Assembly: GCA_027704905.1 (NCBI GenBank)
Contig: CM051022.1
Location: 8,630,971 to 8,694,970 of the forward strand
Source of the DNA: Muraenolepis orangiensis
Lineage: Eukaryota > Chordata > Actinopteri > Gadiformes > Muraenolepididae
Direction of reading: 5' to 3'
DNA length: 64,000 bases
The notes below the pieces were generated by a model that was not told the DNA's origin, did not search any database, and saw nothing but the letters and a program-made list of their open reading frames with translations. The first letter of the stretch is position 1; each line of letters starts with the position of its first letter. Positions 1 through 23,200 of the stretch are shown in pieces. Position numbers and translations under genes: made by a program.

Positions 1-1500
<1,500 letters not shown>

Positions 1501-1899
1501 TTTTTCAGTAAAAAATATATAAGGGAAAAGGATGAGGTTTTAAAATAAAACTGTCGTTGCACACGACACAGGAAGTGGAACAGCAGGGATTCGGGGCAGG
1601 TGACAGGGGGGGGAGGGGGGTCAAGGTCGCGGAAGCGGTTATCGACGGTGGTCGTGGTCGTCACCATGCAGTGTGACAAAATGGAAATGGGAGGAAGGGA
1701 GGGAGAGCTGGAGAGAGACGGATGGGAAAAATCTAACTCCCTGTGGCAACTCATCCATAATGGGCTGTGAAGCAGGATATTAAGAGTACATTTTGTCCAG
1801 TCTTAGAATATCCTGCTTTCCTCTGGAATACATCCTATTACGTAGGAGGAATGTGAATGGAGACCGTATGATGGATGGATGGACGGCCTTTTATATAGA

Positions 1900-2190
1900 G
1901 CTTTATATAGAGCTTTCCAAAGCGCTTTACAAGTCATGCCTCACATTCACCCATTCATACACACATTCAACCACCGACGGCGGAGTCAACGTGCAAGGAG
2001 ACGGCCAGCACGTCAGCAGCCCTAACAGCACATGCAGTTAGGGTTAGGGGTGTCTTGCTCAAGGACACCTCGACAGATTTTGGTACAAGCACACCTTGAC
2101 AGATTTTGCTAGGAGGAGATGGGGGATCAAACCATCAACCTTCGGGTTGCGAGACGACCGCTCTACCTCCTGAGCTACTGCCCCCCCCCC
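1900..2190 (-). mobile_element. tRNA-derived SINE (-)
   Basis: Read on the minus strand from 2190, the head is GGCAGTAGCTCAGGAGGTAG, then the B box GGTTTGATCCC, then the body with CGAGGTGTCCTTGAGCAA and a tail with GTAAAGCGCTTTGGAAAGC. A and B boxes have tRNA spacing. The body motif is shared with the SINE at 25.9 kb. A ttagggttagggg stretch inside is part of the element and not a telomere repeat. Confidence 0.65.
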
Positions 2191-4016
<1,826 letters not shown>

Positions 4017-4277
4017 AAGCGAAAGGGGAGCTGCATGCGTCTAGATGCTAATGACATTGATGATTTTGCCCCCACAGCTGAGGCCTCGCTCCCAGCATTT
4101 CTCAGCTGGCAGGACACACACAATCACAATCACACAGACACTGACACACACCTTCTGAGGCATTTCATCGAAAGACCTTGCAGTAAACAACGCAGTGCAG
4201 CCTTGCCGGTCGGCAGTTCAATAACATAAGCACACCGCATCTCAGGTCTGCAACGCGTCCTTCCCACACAGGGCTGC

Positions 4278-4309
<32 letters not shown>

Positions 4310-4694
4310 GGGGGGGGGGGGGGGAAGTGACTCAGCACAGACCCGGGACGGTAAAGATGCACTGAGAATACTGGACAAACTGACAGCACACGAACAGAAA
4401 GACACGGTGATAAAGAGGCAAGATAGGACAGCAAGAGAGAGAGAGAGAGAGACACACACACATGCAGAGAGAAGACCGGAATGGAGGGATGGAGAGAGAG
4501 GATGGGACAGACTTAACAAAATAAAGAACGCAGAGAGAGAAAGGGAGACCGAGAGAGCATAGATAGTCAGGACATGATAGAGAGAATGCTGAGGACAGCG
4601 ATCCCAGACGCCAGGCTTACCCTTTCTACGCTGCGCACATCGAACCACCAAGCAGGACAACACCACCACCACCACCATCCGCTGACTAACTTAC

Positions 4695-4800
4695 TCCTTC
4701 TCCTCCATCGGCTCGGCCCAGAAACCACATCTCTCCTCGTCGCAGCGCTACAGACCTACACCCTGCCCTGCTTCAGCAGCATCTGCCCGAGAGTGTGTGA
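4695..4800 (-). other. Possible minus-strand 5' exon ending in a consensus donor
   Basis: On the minus strand, ATG GAG GAG AAG GA (CAT at 4706-4708) is followed directly by gtaagttag at 4686-4694, a full-consensus donor. Upstream on that strand is non-repetitive sequence bounded by an acceptor-like cgggcag. This could be a first coding exon of a gene running off the left edge, but no further exon was recognised, so support is thin. Confidence 0.2.
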
Positions 4801-4954
4801 GACAGAGAGGGTGAGAAAATGATTGGAGGAGGAGGAGGAGGGGGTGAAGAGGAGGGATGGGGGGGGGGGGGGGGGGGGTGGAAGGAAAGGAGGGGGAAGG
4901 TTGGGGGAGAGAAAGAGAGAGACTCGACTAATGAAGTGGCTTCGGTTTGCTGAG

Positions 4955-9456
<4,502 letters not shown>

Positions 9457-10643
9457 GGGAAAGGCTGGACAGAGTTTCGATATCAGCCAGCGTTGATTTA
9501 TGACCTTTAAGCCTTCTCAAAAGCCGGGCCAATCTAACACGATCGGACCCCAAAAGTGCGGTGGTACGTTTGGGGTCCAAACAAACACTCAATGACCCAC
9601 ACCCCCCCCCCCCAGGAACAAACCAGTTCTCCCACCAGTCAGACTGGACAGGCAGCTTCACGCTCAAAACCCTAACCCCTCCACCACCGTGGACACAACA
9701 GACCCTGGCTTCTCTCTCTCGGTCTGTCGGTCATAAGCCGTACCCTACATAAACGAGAGGGTAATCCACAACTTCATTATCAGCTGTTCTGGGGCCACAA
9801 GCACAAACAACCGCACACCCCCCACCCCCATATGGGACTTTAACCTATTAAGACCCTGCTACTGTCTATCTGTCGCCTGGCATAATTTAGCTTAGTCTTG
9901 TGTGTGTGTGTCTGTTCTTGTAGTATTTATTGGGGGGGGGACATTTAGGTGGCACCCTCCAAAATATGAGGCCTGATGCCAGTTATGATGGCAGATGGCG
10001 TTTATATGAGGGGGGGAGGGGGGGGGTGGGGGACGGTGGGAATCCTGGGCTGCTAGTCATGCGATGCGCTCATTCATTACAAAGGGAGGCTACCGTCCGA
10101 AGATCAACCGACGAAACACTCACCTCTTAAAAGTTGAGTCTGTTTCCGGAAGTCATTTTCCAACATTTTGCGCGAGACTACAAAACAGAGCTTGTCTGTG
10201 ACAGCTTGTCTGCGATAACCACAGGGTGAAGTCTACAATGATCTGTGTGCGTGTGCGTGTGTGTGTCCATCCAGAGACCCATCTCCACTCTGGCTGTGAC
10301 AGTGGAATAACCGATACATCCGAGCTGAGCTCCTCCATGGCATGTGAAGAAGTTATGACCTAGACAATGAAGCCATTCATCCATTAAGACATATATATAT
10401 ATATATAAATATTGGAAAAAATATATAGGACAGCCTTCAGTCTCTCTATAGCTAGTTTCCAGTGTGTAATACCGAGGATCTTTGATTACAAATGGTGTGC
10501 CATGTACAACACTCCCTCTCCCTTTGTAGCTTGTATACTTTCCGTACCGAGTTTCACTTGTGCATTGTAATGTGACCACCGTGATTCAGTTCATAGAAAA
10601 ATAAATAAGCCGGCCGATATCGAAACTCTGTCCAGCCTTTCCC
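9457..10643. mobile_element. Possible non-autonomous element bounded by a 28-bp perfect inverted repeat
   Basis: Bases 9457-9484 and 10616-10643 are exact inverted copies (core gctggacagagtttcgatat). The match continues inward for about eight more bases with three differences. The 1.19-kb span has no plausible ORF. It could be a MITE-like element, or two unrelated copies of one short repeat in opposite orientation. Confidence 0.45.
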
Positions 10644-11060
10644 AATGTTTGGATATCGGGATTCACCTTTGAACAGTTATCACCTTGATATGACAGTAGG
10701 GTTGATTAATTGTGATGTGGGTTATTTAAAATCACCTTTTTGTCTCTCCGATCTCTCCGTATGAGTGAGGACCAATAAGCATTACAAAAAAAAGTGTGTG
10801 CGTGCGTGTTTTTGTCTGGTCACATTACTGACAAAATATGTGAGCATATTGAATTCATACATTGATCACCATTTGTACTTGTTTTTTCTCCAAAAGTGCC
10901 CTGTGATGATAATATATCATCAATGAGTCATTTTCATAATTACTTACGTATCTACCAGACTATCTGTTACTAAATTAGATTTAAAAAAGGAGGAAATTGA
11001 TGCTTGCGGTAATGAATGGGCAGAGGTACCCAAAATAAACGTGTCAGTCATAGATCAGGG

Positions 11061-11062
<2 letters not shown>

Positions 11063-11145
<83 letters not shown>
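11063..11145. repeat. (TG)41 microsatellite
   Basis: This is a pure TG tract of 83 bp. Confidence 0.96.
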
Positions 11146-11147
<2 letters not shown>

Positions 11148-11781
11148 ATTAGGAAGCACCTGCTAACCCCTAAACGTCCTCTTTTTCCAGGGGTTTTCCC
11201 ACCAAGTTGTAGTTCCTTGGTACCCAACTACCATAACATGAATGCATTGGCCCTGGTAGTTTTGGTGCCGTGTTCCACCTATAAGCTGGATAGGAAATGT
11301 GTGCTCTACGAATGTGAGAGCAATGTGTATAAGTAATACACCAAACTCTTTTCCTTTCCACCTTTCATCCTAAATGCAACGTCAAGCAACTCTTCCAAGT
11401 GGAGAAAGTTTGTTTTCAAGTATTCCGACCCAGGGGCATGGGCCTGTCAGTCAACTGGCAATACTATGAACCATTATGCAATACTTCAATGGGTACGCCA
11501 CAGTGGTCCTACAATCCATGCATATTTGAATTAAACTGCAAAAGCGTCATCCATCATTAAAGTGGTGTGCATTTAAACAGTGAGCCTGGGAGAGAGGTCT
11601 ATGCGATAAACTGGTGAAACATTGGAGAATTAAATAATAGGCAACATTCTATTCTCCAGGAGTAAATCACACTGAAACATTATACTTCCACGAGGCGTCC
11701 TCCTCCTGCGGTGACTCGGAAAGATGGGATGGGGAAAGTTGGGATACATTGACACGCAAGAACCCAAAGTTTCTAACTCAC

Positions 11782-12040
11782 CGGGTATTGCTAGTTGGTG
11801 AGGAAGGGCGGATAGTATATGTTTCTTCTGTAGTTTCTCCCCTGGCTGTATCCCCTGTTGCCGTTGGTTGTCACGGAGTTCTCATTATTTCCAGACGTGG
11901 TCGTTCAGCAGCAGCAGCAGCAGTCAGGGCTCCAGCGTGTGGATGTGTTGACTCGCGGTGGAATGTGATGTTGCGTGTGGCGCCGGAAAGAGTGGCTCGC
12001 GTTGTTCGAAACAACCAATCGGCGCTCGCCTCCCACTCTC
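11782..12040 (-). promoter_or_regulatory. Promoter-like block with a possible minus-strand first exon
   Basis: A CCAAT box (aaccaatcgg, 12014-12023), an ETS-like gccggaaag and raised CpG content mark this stretch. On the minus strand it ends in a strong splice donor, gtgagttag (11773-11781). No coding exon that would follow has been found to the left. Confidence 0.25.
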
Positions 12041-12077
12041 AACAGAGAACCCCCCCCCCCCCTCTCCCTTCCCTTCC

Positions 12078-15479
<3,402 letters not shown>

Positions 15480-15835
15480 AATACGTCGGCTAAAACGCGT
15501 TTGTTTCCCCGGTACTTAACTATTCATCTTGACGCGTTAGCTTGTTTTGCCTAGCGGCGGGCTAGTAGCAGCCGTGTTAACGAGCGTCTCGTGAGCACAC
15601 AAGAGAATTCGAACTCGCGGGCGTGGAGTCCAAAACGTGCGCGGGGTGAGCCCGAGCGTGTCGCGCGCGGTTCGACAGTTAAGAAGACTACAATAGACTC
15701 GCTTTTTTGCGAATAACGTGCGAAACACGCGTCCGAGCTCTCCGCCATCTACTGTCAAACCCTCAAAATGGGGTCTCGCTAACTGCACGTCTCCGCCATT
15801 TTGTGACAGGTTTTTCATTGAGCAAAGGGGGTACG
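15480..15835. promoter_or_regulatory. CpG-dense block with two YY1-like sites, 1.4 kb upstream of the arid2 ATG
   Basis: CpG density is high (gcgcgcggttcg, gcgggcgtgg, cacgcgtccg). Two ccgccat motifs (YY1 type) lie at 15742-15748 and 15792-15798. On the minus strand these read ATGGCGGAG, and the lower one opens a 66-codon frame that matches nothing I know. It may be an alternative arid2 promoter or the start of an unannotated minus-strand transcript. Confidence 0.4.
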
Positions 15836-16639
15836 TGTAATGGTTGAATGTAACCCCGTGAAGAAGAAGCAGAGGAGGAGGAAGAAGAAGTAGTAGATAT
15901 CCGCCTGGCAGTTAACAGGAGCAGGGATCATGAGTAATTTACAACTATCCCAAGAGGTTCAAATATAACATGGGAAGGGACCGAGAGGAGACGTCCCCTA
16001 TTTCACATTAATAATACACATGTATAACATGGTGTCTAGGGTAAGAGTTAAGACGAGTTTAAAGTAGGATTTTAATTTAAATGTGTACTATTATATTAGG
16101 AGGGGGGGGGGGGAACTGTGATGTTAAGGCTACCGACGAGTATTTCATTATAAACGTTCTAATTTAAATGCATCCTGGCTATAATAATAGTCTGTTTTTA
16201 GGTGTATGCCAACTGATATTACGGTGATAGTAGTATTTGCAGTACTAATTACAAAATAGTTCACCCTACGCGTAATAAAAACAACTAGGTACAAAGTGGC
16301 GTCGATTGGTGAATTAACTCATGTCACTGGAATAAACGCAATGCAAAGACGGAAAGCATGTGTATCTTAACGTCTTAGTTCCAAACTTTAATTGATTCAT
16401 CAAACTCCCTCCCTACGACCACACACCACAGCAGACCACTGGGTGAGATAGCCATGTGGTCGAACACCAAAAACCCTACAAGTCCGATACACAAGCCCTC
16501 CAAAAAGACAACAAGCACATTATAAAAGAAACCTAGGGAGGCGGGGGGGGAGGACGATAAGTTGTACACTTTAATTGGAGGTGTCCCCCCCCCCCCCTAT
16601 CCCATCCCCCCCCCCCCCCCCCCATGGACAATGTCAGCA
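15836..16639. other. Intergenic upstream of arid2, no gene seen
   Basis: It is AT-rich with an agaagaagaag tract at 15858-15895, a G run at 16101-16113 and C runs at 16584-16623. Confidence 0.5.
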
Positions 16640-16830
16640 CAGCACGACCATTTTCGACGGCGGTCGTTAAGTTGCAGATGAGCCCCTAAAAAAAGAAAAC
16701 ACTATAGTCTATTGTTCCAATAAAGCGCTTTGGACAGTGCAGTGTCGCCGATGGTAGTAGAGGGCGCTGCATGCATGGCAGGTCGGGCCCGCGGCCTTCA
16801 CATCTTTTTGTCTGCCGCTGCTCTACAGTG

Positions 16831-16865
<35 letters not shown>

Positions 16866-17224
16866 ATGTGTGTGTGTGCGATTGCTCGGAGCCGCGGCCG
16901 TAACACACTGTCAAACCACTCCAAACGACTACTATCGCAACCGAGAGCGTTCATTAAATGTCCTCTAACCATGGCGTTTTGGATTTACCGGTAAAATCCG
17001 TCCGTGTTTGTGACTGTTCGCGGGAACTTAGTCCAGGGTGAATCGGCTGCTTTCTGTGTGCATCAGTCCTTTATTAGCGAGCTGGCGCTCTTCTGGCTAT
17101 CAGCTATTTCTTTAACTTTTTAAACACACAGCTTGGCGAATGACTGAGCGCCGGCGGAGTATGGGATCCTTGGTGTCTTAGGAAGCCAGCGAGTGGGTTT
17201 TGGACCGTTTTTGCATGTAAAACA
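16640..17224 (+). promoter_or_regulatory. arid2: arid2 promoter and 5' UTR region
   Basis: This GC- and CpG-richer stretch lies directly upstream of the arid2 start codon. It holds a CTCF-like motif at 16754-16770, a short GT tract near 16830-16880 and no TATA box that I can defend. The transcription start is not visible. The next exon joins in phase to the ATG at 17225, so no further coding exon is needed upstream. Confidence 0.5.
16754..16770 (+). promoter_or_regulatory. CTCF-like motif upstream of arid2
   Basis: The sequence gtagtagagggcgctgc matches the AGRKGGCRSY core of the CTCF consensus (about CCASYAGRKGGCRSY), with weaker upstream bases. This is visual matching, not a scored hit. 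Confidence 0.4.
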
Positions 17225-20200
17225 ATGGCAAATTCGACGGGAAAAAATCTACCAGATCAGCGAAGGAAAGGACAGGCTTTCCTGGACGAGCTGCGGCAAT
17301 TTCACCAAAGCCGAGGGTGAGAATGGGGCGTCTTTATCTCCAAAAAATATAAGTTTAAATAGTATTTGCATGTCGCCGACCATGACACAATACTTTAATG
17401 TAAACATATGCGTGTATTTCACGTGTTTTTTCTTCAGATCACCGTTCAAGAAGATTCCTATCGTGGGTGGGAAAGAGCTGGACCTGAATGCGCTCTATAT
17501 CAGAGTCGTTTCTTTAGGTGGATTTGCAAAGGTGAGTGCATCTAAAGTGCATTTTCCCACACTGCTGACCGTGTACACTTCGCTGGACCACTCCAACTCG
17601 GTTTCGGAGGCATATCGGTGTTTATCGCCCGGCGTATTTACAAGGACTGAGTCGGTGTCGGCCTTGTGCTAGTTTGCCGTCTGTGCAATGTGGCTTGTGT
17701 TGTGTACGGTTTGAATTGAAAGTCCGTACGCACAGCTCCGAGTCAGAGTGCAGTTGGAGCAACTCAAAATTAGCGGGCACTTATAACATCGATTATCGGC
17801 ACGGAGCACCGGCTCGGAGAAGAGTTCGCCACGGAGCCAAAGCATTTGGTCTATTTTACCGAGTTTTGAGGAAGCTTGCTTTTCGCCATAGCCATGTTTG
17901 GCTTAATGGCTGATCACAAAATGTAGGCCTCAAAGGCCCATGTACTGAATACAGTAAATGTTCAAACGAACCCCCAAAACCGGATCGGTCGCGCCAACCC
18001 CAAGCGTTTAGCTGCTGGGTGTGAATAGTTGTCTTGTGTTGGGCCCCGATGTGTTTGTACGCTAGACACGAATCCAACTAGAAAAGTCAATTTAGCCAGT
18101 TAGCTATACTGCTAACTAGCAACAACAGTAACGATAGTGGCCAAAGAAAGCAAGTCGGTGCAAACTAATGTATAAACTAAACGTTGGCTAACTGGGGCGA
18201 GTATGTCCAATATTCTACATTGGTTCGACACTTTTATTTTATTTGAGTTAATCAGTATTTTGCCGGATTTTCGTTTTTCCATATGGCGCTAAGACGTTTT
18301 TCAGATATTGTACATTTGCCTTGTTGTGGATCAGAGTTAACAACAGATGGGTATAACATATCTCTAATGTGACCATATCGGCATTTTATTGAGAATTGTC
18401 TTATTTATAAATGCTTATGCTTTCTTCCAATACAGGTCTCTGACAAAAACCAGTGGTCTGAACTTGGAGAAGATTTTAACTTTCCACGGAGTTGCTCCAA
18501 TGCGGCATTTGCTTTAAAACAGTACTACCTGAGGTAAGACGCATGGCCGTGTGTTTACAAACGTTATATGCAGCCACCAGGATGTGACCGTTCAATGGTA
18601 TGGTGTGCTCCATTCCCTTGATGTTGAAGCAAGAGATTTCTTAGTCTGTCTCGTCTTTTCAAGAGACAAAACAACACATTTCTTTGTGGTTTTGTATTAT
18701 TATTTGGAAATTTGATTACTTGGACTCACATTTTGATACTATCTTGAAATAATTCTAAGCCCATTGTTCTCTATGTTAAACTTAAAGTTGTGTGTAAGGC
18801 CAGGACAGGCATTTGGGTTCTGCGTGGATCAACTGATTGAATAGCTCTTGGTTGTTTTTACACAATCGGACGCATCCTCAGCCTGCAGTCTGGTGTAAAT
18901 AAAACTCCCTCCAAAACCAGACTCAGCTGTCATGGCCATAGTGGTTTGTAGCAGGACACTAATGGACTGTATATGGATATTTTAAAAGAGGGTCCTTATT
19001 TTTGAGGACAAATCCAGTATTGATGATGAATGTATGTCAACGTTGCTACTGTTTGTATTACAATGTCTTTGCTGAAAGTCTGCCAGCCAAACAGACTTTC
19101 TGTTTGTTATGGCCGGGTAGACAAGGCACAATAACCCCAGGTTATGCAAGATTATTAGAACCATGATCAATTAACTAGCACTGTCAACATTGAGAACTCG
19201 GTTGAGTTTGTGGCTGTTTTGATTTGAACTGAACAAAAATGAGCGGGGAATAGTTAGGACTAGGTTAGAAAGCGTAGGTGGTCATACACGGACAAGTTTT
19301 GTTTTGAACAATTATCGGGTGGTTTATTTAGTTAAGTTGAACCAGGGCTTGTTTATAACTTTCCCCCCTATCTTTAACACCACTTTACCTATGTTTTTAG
19401 GGCAGTCACTTCAAACAGACGCACTATGCTGCAATCTATTCAGCTGTTGAATGACGTAATAAAACATATATGTGGACGAGACGGTAACTGGAGGAGAACC
19501 TTGTTTCTCTTCCTGCAGAGTGGAAGACAAATGACTAGGTCACCACTGAGAAACTTGTGGCTATTTTTGTAAAAAAAAAAAGGTTCAGACAGGGAACGTT
19601 ATCGGCAGCTCTCTCTTCCTCCCCTGGATACTAGAGCTATGGTCCCATGTTAGGAATTGGAACATTGTGGCTTTTTTTCCATTAGTAGTTTCCATATTTT
19701 GTCATGTGATCCAGTCACAGTCAAAGTGAGCAATTACTTTAACATACACTTTATGTTTTAGAAACTCATGCCATACAACGTGTGCTCTGTTATGCAGTGT
19801 AAGAAATTCCATGTTGGATTTGCAACCAAGCCGTGAATTGCCCTTGCAATGACATTAAGACATTCCTTTTATACTGTTTGGGTATCTTTGTTGTTTATCT
19901 GTGTATAGAAGGAGAGATAGGCTATTCCCAGGTCAGCCTCTTGCCTGATTTGTTTTGCCCTGGCACCTCCTTGTGAAAGGACTAGATGGAGGGCCTTGAT
20001 TTACGTTCTCCCCCTGCAGACTTGAACCTGTGCTCGGTCTTTCACTTCTGCATTTACATTTAAAAATGGGTTTTATTCAACGCCATTCACACTGGTGGCA
20101 CAGACCACTTTCTGGTTTCCTTCTGAAGAGCACTTTGTCAGGGCATGGGTTCGCACATGGTCGGACTTGTGACCTTTTTGTGGTCGGAAGGCAGGTTTAA

Positions 20201-23200
20201 TCACCCAGCCACCTTGATGTCCCATCCCGCTGACCGTAATGGTCATTCTGAGTCGTGGTCTCGGCCAGGCTGTCTCCTCAACGCTAGGTTAATAACTGAG
20301 AAGTCATCTAATGACATTTGCACCGACTGCTTGCGTTTCCTGACTGGCAGATTCCACAGTAATGTTTAAATGATGCTGCTGTCTGGGAAGCACTCCACAG
20401 AGGCCCGCTGTGTGGATATTCTTGGTTATAGTATTATTATTAATTCAGCACAGTGCAATACTACATTTTAAGACTTGACCCTCTGGTTTTGTCCGGCTTT
20501 GCTGTTGCTTGTTTTTTGCCGTAGTATTATCAGGTCTCGTCTCTCTGTGGGTGGACACATTTGGCCGCCTGGTTTTTCACACTGTCGTATTTCCACTTCT
20601 CACTCGTACCGGCATTGAAACTGTTCTCGGCTGGTCTGGTCAAGCTGAAAAGGCTGAATATGTCCTGGGATTTAAGAAGTCTGTTCTCACCACTCAGGGT
20701 GCCGTTGCTTTATCCTGCATGTGCTGAACACTCTCCAGTGAGAGCTGCACCTTTAGTTCTCCCGTAAGGTTTTCGACATATCAAAGATGAGAGGGCGGGA
20801 GAGAGAGACGGTGTGTCGACCCCACTGTAGCCTGTATAGTCTGAGGTAGAAAGCAACCCGGAGGACACTGCTATCTATCTAGTCCAGTCCTCCACGCGCT
20901 GGCCAAAAAAAACTTTGTGGTCCACCAATCTTTCATCTGTCCACACTGACATTAATGGAGGGAAAATACGGCCCATTCTCACCCTCTGTATCATCTGGTA
21001 AAAGAACACTACATCGAATATGGGTTCTTTTGACGGTCATTTTTTAGTGCACTCTAGTCAGGTTATATTCTGGGACAATGTCCTGGACACCCGTCTGGTG
21101 TCCTTTTTGATCGGTGCGATTTCATGGGTCTTGCGATTACTGTTGCCTCCTCGGTTTCCCCCCCCCCCCCCCCCCCCTTCTCTGATGTACTGAGACACTT
21201 TGACAGAGAACAGTGTTAGAGAACAAACCGTGTCCCTGCAGGCAGTATAGTTCATGCAGTGTAATAAAATATGTAAAATAAAGAATCTGTTGGAAGAAAT
21301 TGCATATTGGGGCCTTTTGGGTCTGCAATCTTGCTCTTTGGCAATTTGTCTGATGCGGATGTCTTTTCTGTGTTATATTTTTTGCCAAGCAGCAGACCTG
21401 GTTGGTTTGCCTCTTGTAACCGCTACTTTAATCTACTGAGCTGGCTGTAGTGTGTCCTCCAACCATTTGCCAGTTTAGTCGTTAAGTGGTGCTTGTTGGG
21501 TATGTTCTCAGTGCTGTGTGGGCTGGAGACTGGCATGGCTGTATGTATGCAGCTCGGTGCTGATATGACTGGTAGCATGCTGACTCTGGGAATGCTGTGA
21601 ACTGATGGATGTTTTGATATGCTACCACTACCCACTGGAGAAGAAAGCATGCGTTTTCATTTTCTCTGCTGGCATGCACCATGTGCTGCACACACAGACA
21701 TTTGATGATGTAAGGCAAATACTATCCAGCACCATGCTCTCAGCTCTGGTTTCCTCTTGTTTGAAGGCAGTTATCTTGCATGACTTTTTTTTTCCCCCAG
21801 GTTGTAAGGGTTGTATGGCAGTCGCTATGGCAGTCGCTGTGGCCGTAATATTTTTACAGTTGATGTTGATAACATCTTACTGGAGACTCATTCTGAAGTT
21901 GCACACACTGCAGTTTTGTGAGTTTCAGCCAAGTGAAAATCTAAAATGTCATGCACTATTTGTTTGATCCACCTTTTTTGGTTTTGTTTTATGGATAGTG
22001 TCTGAGCTGTTTTTATAGCTTGCACAGTTGCAACAATGGCTTGTCAAACCAAAACTATGTTTGGGTTTTGTGAATAGTCTAGATCCTATGAAATTGAACA
22101 ACACATTTAGACCAATGTTGGTGAATGTATGGCCGTCTCCACAAGGGGGCAACATATTCCCAGACACTGAGACAGACACAGAGGGCATGTAGACCAGTGA
22201 TGAAACAGGCATGGTAGCATATGGAGCTCTCTAATCCAGATAACTTATCACACACCAACTGTTATAATGCAGGTGGCATACAGTTTTTCTTTCGCTGTGG
22301 TTTTACGATTCAGCCTTTAACATATATATTTTTTGGATTCGGGTTTGGATACGTATATTATTTTAACGTGAACCATCTCCTGACATTAAACATGTACTGG
22401 TGGCAGAATGGAGGTTGACGTTGTAATGTCTGAACACAACTTAAATGCTGCAATACTATCCATGTCAGATGGTCTTTGTCATGTTGTAGACCTCTTGGGT
22501 GAGGGGTTGGCCTCCTTCGCGTATTCTGCCCGTGCCAAGACGGCGCTCGATGACGCGCCGAAGTGCAGCATAAGCGCTTGCAGAACCCAGGGTCTCTCTC
22601 TGGCTCTCTCCCTCCCTCTGGCTCTCTGTTCACACTCTCCAAATGGAGTCTGGGTGTATTTTTAGTCTAACGTGTCACGTGCAGCCCTGTGGCCGGGGGA
22701 TTACCTTGGCTACCAACAAGCCGGAGCTCATTCAGGGGGCGGCCGCTAGCACCGTGACTCATGTGGGCTGCTCCACGGCTGGCCTCGGGGGTTGCCCTCG
22801 TTGCACCGCCGCTGGGTTGTCTGCCGAGGGCAGGCTGCTTGTTTGGTAGGTTTGGTGCGTGTGGTTGTTTGGTGTGTGTGGTGGGCTAGGTTGGGGGTGT
22901 GTGTGGTGGTGGTGTTCTAGGTTGGGGGTGTGTGTGTGGTTTGGTTGGGTGTGTGTGTTTTGTGTGTGTGGTGGTTTGCTAGGTTGGGTGCATGTGGTGG
23001 TTTGGTGCATGTGGTGGTTATGTAGGTTTTGGCGCATGTGGTGGTTTGGTGGGTGTGGTGGTTTAGTGGGTGTGGTGGTTTGGTGGGTGTACTTTGGTAG
23101 GTTTGATTGCCACCCGTTTCCTTTTACCTTTTTTGTTTTGTGATGAGTTTATCATCAACTCGAGAGTTTTGATGGTAGTTAACAGTAGTTGTGTTCTAGC

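Noticed and set aside
2037..2049. Telomere-like ttagggttagggg
   Set aside because: It is part of a SINE body that carries this sequence in other copies; only two units are present.
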